Below, in pieces: positions 1 to 6,498 of a DNA stretch of 10,920 bases (its first letter is position 1; each line of letters opens with the position of its first letter). The notes below the pieces were generated by a model, which worked only from the letters and a program-made list of their open reading frames with translations, was not told the DNA's origin and made no database searches. Made by a program: the position numbers and the translations under genes. The stretch spans positions 1 to 10,920 of the forward strand of contig WRJY01000282.1 of NCBI GenBank assembly GCA_009778355.1. The letters run 5' to 3'. This stretch comes from Desulfovibrionaceae bacterium. Lineage in GTDB: Bacteria; Pseudomonadota; Gammaproteobacteria; Burkholderiales; Burkholderiaceae_C.

Positions 1-821
1 CCGGCGGCGGCGTTGCCGGCCACGCAGTTGCTGCTGGTGACGTAGGGGTAGGTGCCGTGATCGACATCGAGCAGCGTGCCCTGCGCGCCTTCAAACAGCA
101 GATTGGCGCCGTCGCGGTGGGCCTCGTTGAGTTCGCGCGAAACGTCGGCCAGCATGGGGCGAATGGCCTCGGCGTGGCGCATGGCCTCTTCGTAAATGGG
201 GGCGAATTGCAGCGCGCCGTTCTTCAGGTAAGGCGCAAGCGCGTCGCCAAATCGGATCTGCCCGGAGCCGAGCAGGCCGGTGAGAACGAAGTTGTACAGC
301 GTCAGCAGTTCGCGCAGCTTGGCGGCGAAGCGGTCGGGGTGCCTCAGGTCCTGCGCGCGCAGGGCGCGGCGGGCAATCTTGTCCTCATAGGCGGGGCCGA
401 TGCCGCGGCCCGTGGTGCCGATTTTTTCGCTGCCGCCCTGCTCGCGCGCGGCCTCGCGCGCCACGTCCAGCACGGCGTGCTGGGGCAGGATCAGCGGGCA
501 GGCCTCGCTGATGCGCAGGCGCTCGCGCACGCGCACGCCAGCGCGTTCCAGCCCTTCGATTTCTTCCAGCAGCTTGGCGCACGACAACACCACGCCGTTG
601 CCGATGTAGCAAGTGACGCCGGCGCGCATGATGCCGCTGGGAATCAGGTGCAGTGCGGTCTTGACGCCGCCAATGACCAGCGTGTGCCCGGCGTTGTGGC
701 CGCCCTGAAAGCGCACCACGCCCTGCGCGCTTTCGGTCAGCCAATCGACCAGCTTGCCCTTGCCCTCGTCGCCCCATTGGGTGCCGACGACGACCACGTT
801 GCGTCCGGTAGCGGGTTTCAT
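1..821 (-). CDS. purA: Adenylosuccinate synthetase, N-terminal 273 residues (3' end beyond window)
   Basis: Adenylosuccinate synthetase joins IMP and aspartate using GTP, the first committed step from IMP to AMP, in the cytoplasm. The ATG at 821-819 opens a frame that stays open to the window edge. Near the N-terminus the GTP/IMP-binding signature GTQWGDEGKGK is at residues 13-23 and GGHNAGHT at 40-47, so D18 and H46 should be the catalytic Asp/His pair (Asp13/His41 in E. coli). Further motifs are the GTTGRGIGPAYEDK stretch, the FEGAQGTLLDVDHGTYP block and VTSSN near the window edge. About 273 residues are visible, against roughly 430-450 expected for the family, so the gene is cut by the window and not visibly broken. 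An AGGAA lies rather far upstream (about 13 nt) of the start. It follows hisZ on the same strand across a 278-bp repeat-filled gap, an order common in Burkholderiales. Confidence 0.97.
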   Translation of the reverse strand, partial: MKPATGRNVVVVGTQWGDEGKGKLVDWLTESAQGVVRFQGGHNAGHTLVIGGVKTALHLIPSGIMRAGVTCYIGNGVVLSCAKLLEEIEGLERAGVRVRERLRISEACPLILPQHAVLDVAREAAREQGGSEKIGTTGRGIGPAYEDKIARRALRAQDLRHPDRFAAKLRELLTLYNFVLTGLLGSGQIRFGDALAPYLKNGALQFAPIYEEAMRHAEAIRPMLADVSRELNEAHRDGANLLFEGAQGTLLDVDHGTYPYVTSSNCVAGNAAA

Positions 822-881
822 TTCGTGTGTGAGTTCCTGTGGTTCATTTCAGCGGGTCAGCGCGGTTTTGTCATCCAACGC

Positions 882-1087
882 CGCTGGCCCCCATCCCAAC
901 CTTCCCCCAGAGGGGGAAGGAGCAAGATTTCCTCCCCCTCTGAAGAAAAAAACGACATTCCTCCCTCTCTGGGAAAGAAAACGACTTCCCTTCCCCCTCT
1001 GGGGCAAAAAAATGACTTCCCCTCCCCTTCTGGGGAAAAAAATGACATCCCCTCCCCCTCTGGGGGAGGGCAGGGTGGGGGCCAGCG
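882..1087. repeat. Composite GC-rich hairpin repeat array between hisZ and purA
   Basis: This repeat fills most of the 278-bp gap between hisZ (stop at 1100) and purA (start 821). The two ends are inverted copies of each other: 882-920 and 1051-1087 both read CGCTGGCCCCCA inward, then a short variable stretch, then the palindrome TCCCCCAGAGGGGGA. Between them lie about four degenerate direct units of 29-32 bp (roughly 931-959, 960-988, 989-1020, 1021-1050). Each begins CCTCCC-type on the plus strand, carries a CTCTGGGG-like hairpin core, and then an A-rich run ending in cGACttC or tGACatC. Short frames cross it in several phases and give repetitive Pro/Gly/Glu-rich peptides, which I regard as non-coding. 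The arrangement looks like a dispersed intergenic palindromic repeat whose core has expanded in tandem. That it is dispersed elsewhere in the genome is an inference. Confidence 0.8.
1036..1070 (-). terminator. Hairpin plus T-run downstream of hisZ (possible weak terminator)
   Basis: On the minus strand, downstream of hisZ, CCCTCCCCC (1070-1062), loop AGA and GGGGGAGGG (1058-1050) form a perfect 9-bp GC stem. Seven nucleotides later comes a run of seven T residues (1042-1036). The T-run is set back from the stem, which is unlike a canonical intrinsic terminator. Purine-pathway purA lies just beyond, so any termination may be partial. The same hairpin/T-run pattern recurs in the following repeat units. 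Confidence 0.3.
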
Positions 1088-1099
1088 ACGCAAAAATGT

Positions 1100-2275
1100 T
1101 CACGATTGAAGCGAAACCGCCCTGACCGCCCACTGCCCCGCAGCGGCCTCGACCAACTCGCGGTCACAGTGGAATTCGTCGCTCGCCCCATCGCGCCCCG
1201 GCAGCGCGCAAATCACGGTTTCGCCCTGCCCGCGCAGCGCTGCCACCGCCGCTTGCAGGCCGGGCGCGTCGCTCCAGGGGGCGCGAATGGCCGCGCGCGG
1301 GGGGGCGCTGGGGGCCACCCGCGCCAGTTGCTTGACGTCGAGGCTGAAGCCCACCGCCGGACGCTCGCGGTCGAGCTTGTGGCCGAACACCGCGCCCACG
1401 CCGTCGTAGCGGCCGCCGCGCAGCACGGCATCGCCCGCGCCCTCGGCGTAGACGGCAAAGCGCAAGCCGGTGTAGTAGCCCCAGCCGCGCGAATCGGCCA
1501 GATCGAAGCCCACGCGCGCGCCTTCCAGCCGGTCCGCCAGCCACCTCAGGCTGGACAGCGCCTGGGCCACGCCGGGTATGCGCGCGAGGGCCTTGCCGGC
1601 CTCGTCCAACACCTCGGCGCCGCCGTACAGGTGGATCAGCGCCTGCAAGCCATCGCGCGAGGCCGCAGGAAAGTGGCGCGTGAGCCGCGCCAGCTCGCTG
1701 GCGTCCTTGGCGGCCAGCGCGGCGTGCACGGCGTTCAGCGCCTGGGCATCGACCGCGACGCCGGCCAGCAGCGCGCGCGCAATGCGCGCGTCGGCCAGAT
1801 CCACGGTCAGCGCGCCGACGCGCGCGGCGCGCAGGCAATCCAGCGCCAGCAGCAGCACTTCGAGATCGGCCTCGCGGCCAGCGTGACCGTAGATTTCGGC
1901 GCCGAACTGCAGCGGCTCGCGCGTGGCGTGCGCGCGTTCGGGCCGCGTGTGCAGCACCGGCCCGCAATAGCACAGGCGTGTGACGGCCTGGCGGCCCAGC
2001 AGGTGAGCGTCGATGCGCGCCACCTGCGGCGTGGTGTCGGCGCGCAGGCCCAGCGAGCGGCCCGAAAGCTGATCGACGAGCTTGAAGGTTTGCAGGCCCA
2101 ACGCCTCGCCGGCGCCGGTGAGCAGCGAATCCAAATGCTCGATCAGCGGCGGAATCACCAACTCGCAGCCGTAGCCCTGGGCGGTGTCGAGCAGTTCGCG
2201 GCGCAGTCGCTCGATGTGCCGGGCCTCCGAGGGCAATACATCGGCGATGTGATCCGGCAGAAGCCAGGCGGACAT
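1100..2275 (-). CDS. hisZ: ATP phosphoribosyltransferase regulatory subunit HisZ
   Basis: HisZ is a paralogue of the histidyl-tRNA synthetase catalytic core. It does not charge tRNA. It pairs with the short form of HisG to make the active, histidine-sensitive ATP phosphoribosyltransferase, the first step of histidine synthesis. The 391-residue product starts MSAWLLPDHIADVLPSEA and has class II synthetase-like blocks: LGLRADTTPQVARIDAHLL, a motif-2-like region around TRPERAHATREPLQFGAEIYG, and the HisA-like GWGYYTGLRF and LRGGRYDGVG segments. It lacks the C-terminal anticodon-binding domain that the HisS at the other end of this window has, and its length fits the HisZ family. The ATG at 2275 has no strong Shine-Dalgarno sequence. 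Its presence implies a short-form HisG elsewhere in the genome. It lies 169 bp after the DUF2065 gene, with a candidate promoter in between. Confidence 0.95.
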   Translation of the reverse strand: MSAWLLPDHIADVLPSEARHIERLRRELLDTAQGYGCELVIPPLIEHLDSLLTGAGEALGLQTFKLVDQLSGRSLGLRADTTPQVARIDAHLLGRQAVTRLCYCGPVLHTRPERAHATREPLQFGAEIYGHAGREADLEVLLLALDCLRAARVGALTVDLADARIARALLAGVAVDAQALNAVHAALAAKDASELARLTRHFPAASRDGLQALIHLYGGAEVLDEAGKALARIPGVAQALSSLRWLADRLEGARVGFDLADSRGWGYYTGLRFAVYAEGAGDAVLRGGRYDGVGAVFGHKLDRERPAVGFSLDVKQLARVAPSAPPRAAIRAPWSDAPGLQAAVAALRGQGETVICALPGRDGASDEFHCDRELVEAAAGQWAVRAVSLQS

Positions 2276-2311
2276 GACTGGGGCAGCTTTCGCGGGGCTG
2301 TTAAAAACGCG

Positions 2312-2317
2312 ATTCTA
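2312..2317 (-). promoter_or_regulatory. Candidate -10 box for hisZ (and perhaps purA)
   Basis: In the 169-bp gap before hisZ (2276-2444) the minus strand carries GGTAGAATCGCG, with TAGAAT matching the TATAAT consensus at five of six positions. It is placed so that transcription would start about 30 nt before the hisZ ATG. No good -35 hexamer is visible at 16-18 bp. The rest of the gap holds a short inverted repeat (ATGGCC/GGCCAT at 2345-2350 and 2360-2365, 9-nt loop) but no clear terminator or gene. Confidence 0.4.
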
Positions 2318-2444
2318 CCGGGCGGGAATGCAAAACGATCTCCGATGGCCCGCGCAGCCGGCCATGCGGGGCAGCCGTGGCCGAGCCTGCGCTCCCCGCC
2401 CGCGGAAAGCTCGACAAGGCCGCGTCAGCGGCTCAGGGAGGAAG

Positions 2445-2633
2445 TTATCTGGCCAGCCAGATCAGGATCAGGCCGCCGGCCAGGCCGAGCAGGCCGATGT
2501 AGCGGATTTGTCCGTCGCGCAGTTGCAACAGTTGGCTGAAGGCCCGGCGCCATGCGCCGGGGGCGGTGAACGGCAGCAGCCCTTCGATAATCAGCGCCAG
2601 GCCCAGCGCGAGCAGCAGCGTGTCGCCGTTCAT
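2445..2633 (-). CDS. DUF2065 / YjeT-like small inner-membrane protein
   Basis: This small protein of 62 residues has two hydrophobic segments: residues about 5-22 (LLLALGLALIIEGLLPF) and about 46-60 (IGLLGLAGGLILIWL). A short polar stretch with ALR/QLRDGQIRY character separates them. The glycine-rich second helix, the size and the position directly after hflC match the DUF2065 family (E. coli YjeT, also found just after hflKC). Function is unknown in the family. The ATG at 2633 lies 6 bp after the hflC stop, so the two are almost certainly translated from one message. I infer an inner-membrane protein that may associate with the HflKC-FtsH complex. Only the operon position supports that link. 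Confidence 0.88.
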   Translation of the reverse strand: MNGDTLLLALGLALIIEGLLPFTAPGAWRRAFSQLLQLRDGQIRYIGLLGLAGGLILIWLAR

Positions 2634-2639
2634 GCGCGT

Positions 2640-3533
2640 TCAGCGCCTGGTGGAGGCCAGCGGGTCGCGCATGTTGCGGAAGAAATCCGACGCCGCCGGG
2701 TCGATCACCAGCACGTCGCCCGGCTTGCCGATGCTGGCGCGGTAGGCGTCCAGGCTGCGGTAGAACTCGGCGAACTGCGGGTCCTTGCCAAACGCCTCGG
2801 CATAGGTGCGGTTGGCCTCGGCGTCGCCCTGGCCGCGCACTTTCTGGGCGTCGCGGTAGGCATTGGCCACCGTGACTTCGCGCTGGCGGTCGGCGTCGGC
2901 CTTGATCTGCTCGCCCTCGGCCTGGCCGGTGGAGCGCAACTCGTTGGCCACGCGTTGGCGCTCGGCCTGCATCCGGCGGTAGACCGATTCGGTGATCGAC
3001 TCGACGTAGTCCGCCCGCGTGATACGCACGTCCACGATGTCGATGCCCCAGGGCTTGGCGTTCTTGACGGCCTGGTTGACTTCGCGCTTGACGTCGTCCA
3101 TCAGCGTTTCGCGGCGGGTGGAGATGATTTCGCGCACCGTGCGGCGGTTGATCTCTTCCTGGAAGGCGTTGCGCACCACGCGGTTGAGTTGCTGCGCGCC
3201 GGACGCCTCGTCCGCCCCCACGTTGCGGATGTAGGTCTGCGGGTCGGTGATGCGCCAGCGCACGTACCAGTCGATGATGACGCGCTGCTTCTCGGCGGTC
3301 AGCAGGGGGTCGGTGTCCATGCTTTCGAGCGTCAGCAGGCGCTTGTCGAGATAGTTGACGTTCTGCACCAGCGGCACCCTGAGGTTCAGACCCGGCTCGG
3401 TGATGACTTTCTGTATCTGGCCGAACTGGTACACCACGCCGAACTGACGCTGATCGACCACGAACATCGCCGTCGCGCCGAACAGCGCCAGCACGACGAT
3501 GACGATGGTTCCGATGAATCCGATTCTGTTCAT
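2640..3533 (-). CDS. hflC: SPFH-domain protease modulator HflC
   Basis: HflC forms, with HflK, a large membrane-anchored cage on the periplasmic face of the inner membrane. The cage encloses FtsH protease and modulates its degradation of membrane proteins. The chosen start, ATG at 3533-3531, gives 297 residues beginning MNRIGFIGTIVIVVLALFG. Residues about 5-25 form an N-terminal membrane anchor, followed by the SPFH (band 7) domain from VVDQRQFGVVYQFGQ. A long charged helical region (RMQAERQRVANELRS, then repeated QAEGEQIKADADRQ-type sequence) precedes the C-terminal FYRSLDAYRASIG and DPAASDFFRNM. A clear GGGGGAG Shine-Dalgarno sequence lies just before this ATG. An in-frame ATG further upstream (3596) would extend the protein back into hflK and is unlikely. 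The gene starts 13 bp after the hflK stop. Confidence 0.96.
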   Translation of the reverse strand: MNRIGFIGTIVIVVLALFGATAMFVVDQRQFGVVYQFGQIQKVITEPGLNLRVPLVQNVNYLDKRLLTLESMDTDPLLTAEKQRVIIDWYVRWRITDPQTYIRNVGADEASGAQQLNRVVRNAFQEEINRRTVREIISTRRETLMDDVKREVNQAVKNAKPWGIDIVDVRITRADYVESITESVYRRMQAERQRVANELRSTGQAEGEQIKADADRQREVTVANAYRDAQKVRGQGDAEANRTYAEAFGKDPQFAEFYRSLDAYRASIGKPGDVLVIDPAASDFFRNMRDPLASTRR

Positions 3534-3546
3534 GTCGCTCCCCCTT

Positions 3547-4881
3547 TTATCTGGATTCACGCTCGCGGCCGCGCGCGTTGTCGCGCGCGCGCGCATCGGC
3601 GGCGGCCGGGTCGAGCGCGGCGGCGGGCGCCGCGGGCGCGGCGGCGTTGGCGGGCGCGGCGGCGCCCGTGGCCTGCATGACCTTGTCGAGCGGCAGGTAC
3701 ATCAGGTTGCCGGACTTGCTGTCCACGATGACCTTGCTCACGCCGCCGTAGATGGCCTGCATGGCGTCCAGGTACATGCGCTGGCGCGTGACCTGCGGCG
3801 CTTTCTGGTATTCGCCCAGCACCGATGCGAAACGCTGCGCATCGCCCTGCGCCTGCGCGACGATGCGCGCCTTGTAGCCGTCGGCCTCTTGCTTGAGGCG
3901 CGCGGCGGTGCCGGCGGCCAGCGGCACGACCTGGTTGGCGTAGGCCTGGGCCTCGTTCTTGATGCGCTCGCGCTCCTGGCCGGCTTTCAGCACGTCGTCG
4001 AACGCGGCCTGCACCTGCTCGGGCGGTCGCACGCCGCTTTGCTGCATGTTGACGGCCACCACCTCGACGCCGACCTTGTAGCGGTCCAGAATGCTTTGCA
4101 TCAGGTCGCGCACGCGCGGAGCGATCTGGTCGCGTTCTTCGGCCATGGCGTTGTCCATGGTCATCTTGCCGACCACCTCGCGCACGGCGCTTTCGGCGGC
4201 CTGCTTGACGGCATCGTCGGGTTTGGCGCTCTCGAACAGGTAGGCGCGCGCATCGTTGAGGCGGTACTGCACGGCGAACTTGATTTCGACGATGTTCTCG
4301 TCCTGCGTCAGCATGGCCGATTCGCGCAGGCCGGTGGCCCTGATGATGCTGTCGCCGCCGACATCGACCGAGCGGATCTGCGTCGTGCGCACCGTCTCGT
4401 GCCGCTGGATGGGGTACGGCAGCCGCCAGTTGAAACCGGCGCCGACCGTCGAGTGGTATTTGCCGAACTGCGTGATGACGGCCTGATAGCCCTCCTGCAC
4501 GATGAACAGACCCGTGCCCAACCAGATCAGCACGGCCAGGCCGGCGATCATGCCCAGGCCAAGCCCGGCGTTCTTCATGTCGGGCGGCTGGTAGCCCCCG
4601 CGGCCATTGCGCCCGCCCGATCCGCGTCCGCCGCCGTTGCCGCCGAACAGGCCGCCCAACTTGCGGTTGAAGTCGCGCCACAGCTCGTCCAGATCGGGCG
4701 GCCCCTGGTTGGGGCCACGGCCGCCGCGCGGGGGAGGAGGAGGCGGCGGCTCGTCCGGGCGCTGGCCATCCGAGCCGGAAGGCTCGTCACCGCGGCCCCA
4801 GCGCGGATCATTCAGGTTGAATAGGCCCCGGATGCGCGCTGGCCGGGCGGCCAGGCGCAGGGCGCTGAAACGGTTTTTCAT
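3547..4881 (-). CDS. hflK: SPFH-domain protease modulator HflK
   Basis: HflK is the larger partner of HflC in the complex that surrounds and regulates FtsH at the inner membrane. The 444-residue product has a cytoplasmic N-terminal region with the FNLNDPRWG motif (21-29), a run of seven prolines (45-51) and a Gly/Arg/Asn-rich low-complexity stretch (about 76-97). A transmembrane helix follows at about 104-128 (LGLGMIAGLAVLIWLGTGLF). The SPFH domain starts at VQEGYQAVITQFGKY, followed by a long alpha-helical segment with ARLKQEADGYKARIVAQAQG. The C-terminal tail is Ala/Pro-rich and ends in RGRERESR. The ATG overlaps the hflX stop as ATGA (4881-4878), pointing to translational coupling. Length and domain order are normal for the family, and nothing is broken. 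Confidence 0.96.
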   Translation of the reverse strand: MKNRFSALRLAARPARIRGLFNLNDPRWGRGDEPSGSDGQRPDEPPPPPPPRGGRGPNQGPPDLDELWRDFNRKLGGLFGGNGGGRGSGGRNGRGGYQPPDMKNAGLGLGMIAGLAVLIWLGTGLFIVQEGYQAVITQFGKYHSTVGAGFNWRLPYPIQRHETVRTTQIRSVDVGGDSIIRATGLRESAMLTQDENIVEIKFAVQYRLNDARAYLFESAKPDDAVKQAAESAVREVVGKMTMDNAMAEERDQIAPRVRDLMQSILDRYKVGVEVVAVNMQQSGVRPPEQVQAAFDDVLKAGQERERIKNEAQAYANQVVPLAAGTAARLKQEADGYKARIVAQAQGDAQRFASVLGEYQKAPQVTRQRMYLDAMQAIYGGVSKVIVDSKSGNLMYLPLDKVMQATGAAAPANAAAPAAPAAALDPAAADARARDNARGRERESR

Positions 4882-6074
4882 TCGTTGACGTCTTGACTGT
4901 GCGTGTGTAACCCGCCATTGTGCCCAATCGGCGCCGACGCATCGGGCGCCGCCTGGGCGCGGCGCGCCAGTTCGGCGCGCAGCAGCGGCAAGCCTTCGCC
5001 GCTGCGGGCGCTGACGAAGATGCGGGCATGGCGGCGTCCGCCTTGCTCGACCGCGTCCTGCAGCGCCAGCGGGCGACGCGCGTCCTCGACGGCATCGAGC
5101 TTGTTGAACACCAGCAGTTGCGGCAGATCGCCGGCGCCGATTTCGCGCAGCACGCGCTGCACCTCGTCCATCTGCTCGGCAAACGCGGGGTTGGCGGCAT
5201 CGACCACGTGCAGCAGCAAATCGGCGTCGGCGGCCTCTTGCAGCGTGGCCTCGAAAGCCTCCACCAGGCCGTGCGGCAAATCGCGGATGAAACCCACGGT
5301 GTCCGACAGCGACACCGGGCGGGCGGCTTCGCCCAGGTAGAGCTGGCGCGTGGTGGTATCGAGCGTGGCGAACAACTGGTCGGCGGCGTAGGCGCGCGCC
5401 TTGACCAGGGCATTGAACAGGGTGGACTTGCCGGCATTGGTGTAACCGACCAGCGAGATGTTGAAGGTCTCGCGGCGCTCGCGCTGGCGGCGCTGCGTGC
5501 GGCGCTGGCGCTTGACCTTGGTCAAGCGCTCCTTGGTGCGCTTGATGGCCTCGCCGATCATGCGGCGATCCAACTCGATCTGCGTCTCGCCGGGGCCGCC
5601 GCGCCCGCCGATGCCGCCCTGCTGACGCTCCAGGTGCGACCAGCGGCGCACTAGGCGGGTGCTCAGGTACTGCAAGCGCGCCAGCTCGACTTGCAGCTTG
5701 CCCTCGTGGCTGCGCGCGCGCTGGGCGAAAATTTCCAGGATCAGCAGCGTGCGGTCGTTGACCGGCAGGCCGATGGCTTTTTCGAGGTTGCGCTGCTGCA
5801 CCGGGCTGAGCGATTGGTCGAACAGCACCTCCCGCGCGCCCTGGCTGGCCGCCAGCAGGCGGATTTCCTCGGCCTTGCCGCTGCCGACGAACAGCGCCGC
5901 GTCGGGCGCCTTGCGCTTGCAGGTGAGACGGGCGACAGGGCGCAGACCGGCGGTCTCGGCCAGCAGGCCCAGCTCTTGCAGTTCGCCGTCGAAATGCGGC
6001 GCGCCAAGATCAACGCCCACCAAAACGGCGGCGCTGCTGGCCTGGGGGTCGTGAGAAGCGGCGGCGGACACCAA
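4878..6074 (-). CDS. hflX: GTPase HflX
   Basis: HflX is a GTPase of the OBG-HflX group that binds the large ribosomal subunit and, in E. coli, splits stalled or heat-damaged 70S ribosomes. The 398-residue product has the HflX N-terminal domain, the family signature GGIGGRGGPGETQIELDRR (153-171), a basic helical linker (about 178-202) and a G domain. G domain motifs are G1 GYTNAGKS at 210-217, G3 DTVGF at 258-262, G4 NKLD at 324-327 and G5 SAR at 355-357. The start is uncertain. The frame has an upstream stop (6092-6090), and its first candidates are TTG at 6074 and GTG at 6071, neither preceded by a convincing Shine-Dalgarno sequence. The TTG is used here. It follows hfq by 59 bp and overlaps hflK by 4 bp, the usual hfq-hflX-hflKC order. 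Confidence 0.95.
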   Translation of the reverse strand: MVSAAASHDPQASSAAVLVGVDLGAPHFDGELQELGLLAETAGLRPVARLTCKRKAPDAALFVGSGKAEEIRLLAASQGAREVLFDQSLSPVQQRNLEKAIGLPVNDRTLLILEIFAQRARSHEGKLQVELARLQYLSTRLVRRWSHLERQQGGIGGRGGPGETQIELDRRMIGEAIKRTKERLTKVKRQRRTQRRQRERRETFNISLVGYTNAGKSTLFNALVKARAYAADQLFATLDTTTRQLYLGEAARPVSLSDTVGFIRDLPHGLVEAFEATLQEAADADLLLHVVDAANPAFAEQMDEVQRVLREIGAGDLPQLLVFNKLDAVEDARRPLALQDAVEQGGRRHARIFVSARSGEGLPLLRAELARRAQAAPDASAPIGHNGGLHTHSQDVNE

Positions 6075-6133
6075 TGCGGGGGCCGGCGTTCAACCGCCCC
6101 GAAAGCTGCGCGGCAATGAACCGGAGGCCGATT

Positions 6134-6385
6134 TCAATCGTCGAGCGGCGGCTGGCTGTCCGCGTTGGCCTGGAAATTGACCGCGCGCCCCGGCACGATG
6201 GTGGAAATGGCGTGCTTGTAAACCATCTGCGTGACGGTGTTGCGAAGGAGCACGACGTATTGGTCGAACGACTCAATCTGGCCCTGCAATTTGATCCCGT
6301 TCACCAAGTAGATGGAGACCGGAATGTGCTCGCGGCGCAGGGTGTTGAGGAACGGGTCTTGTAGAAGCTGCCCTTTATTGCTCAC
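6134..6385 (-). CDS. hfq: RNA chaperone Hfq
   Basis: Hfq is the hexameric Sm-like RNA chaperone that pairs small regulatory RNAs with target mRNAs. The GTG at 6385-6383 gives an 83-residue protein beginning MSNKGQLLQDPFLNTLRRE, the usual family N-terminus, with an AAGGG Shine-Dalgarno sequence about 6 nt upstream. Q8 and D9 sit in the N-terminal helix. The Sm1 region contains LVNGIKLQGQIESFDQYVVL, and the Sm2 motif VYKH is at 55-58 (Y55/K56/H57 of E. coli shifted by one). The acidic C-terminus ends in PPLDD, as expected for the autoregulatory tip. The tail is short compared with the 102-residue E. coli protein, which is normal for betaproteobacteria. A longer reading frame starting at 6478 adds 31 residues unlike Hfq and is rejected. 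A sigma-32-like promoter lies about 50 bp upstream of the start codon. Confidence 0.98.
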   Translation of the reverse strand: MSNKGQLLQDPFLNTLRREHIPVSIYLVNGIKLQGQIESFDQYVVLLRNTVTQMVYKHAISTIVPGRAVNFQANADSQPPLDD

Positions 6386-6430
6386 GGTATGCCCTTGTTT
6401 TGAAAAATGTTGAAAGAGTTGGAACTTACC

Positions 6431-6458
6431 ACATGGGGGCAACTTGGCCGATTGCAAG
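6431..6458 (-). promoter_or_regulatory. Sigma-32 (heat-shock) type promoter upstream of hfq
   Basis: In the 113-bp der-hfq gap the minus strand reads CCCTTGCAA, with the -35 element CTTGCAA at 6458-6452. That differs from the sigma-32 -35 consensus CTTGAAA at one position. After a 13-bp spacer comes CCCCATGT at 6438-6431, a full match to the -10 consensus CCCCATNT. Transcription would begin near 6424 and give a leader of about 40 nt before the hfq GTG. In E. coli the hfq-hflX-hflKC region is known to be transcribed from sigma-32 promoters, so the location agrees with known biology. Confidence 0.6.
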
Positions 6459-6498
6459 GGATTTGCCGCCAACGCCAATCGCCTCCCGCGTGAGCAGC

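Noticed and set aside
57..1109. Plus-strand open frame of 350 codons covering the purA 5' end and the repeat array
   Set aside because: It is antisense to purA, which has clear catalytic motifs, and its C-terminal half is translated hairpin repeat (PSPSGGG-type). It is an artefact of high GC content.
849..1191. Short minus-strand frames through the hisZ-purA gap
   Set aside because: Translations in several frames are repeats of the same hairpin unit (for example PEGEG and PRGGG runs), with no family resemblance.
2345..2365. Inverted repeat ATGGCC/GGCCAT as a terminator after the DUF2065 gene
   Set aside because: The stem is only 6 bp with a 9-nt loop, and the nearest T-run is short and several bases away.
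3534..3596. Upstream extension of hflC (ATG at 3596)
   Set aside because: It overlaps the hflK 3' end. The internal ATG at 3533 has a strong GGGGGAG ribosome binding site and gives the usual HflC N-terminus.
2274..3680. Plus-strand open frame of 468 codons opposite the DUF2065 gene and hflC
   Set aside because: It is antisense to hflC with low-complexity composition and an Arg-rich end. No domain is visible.
6386..6478. N-terminal extension of hfq (start at 6478)
   Set aside because: The added residues are unlike Hfq and would cover the sigma-32-like promoter. The GTG at 6385 gives the standard MSNKGQ start.
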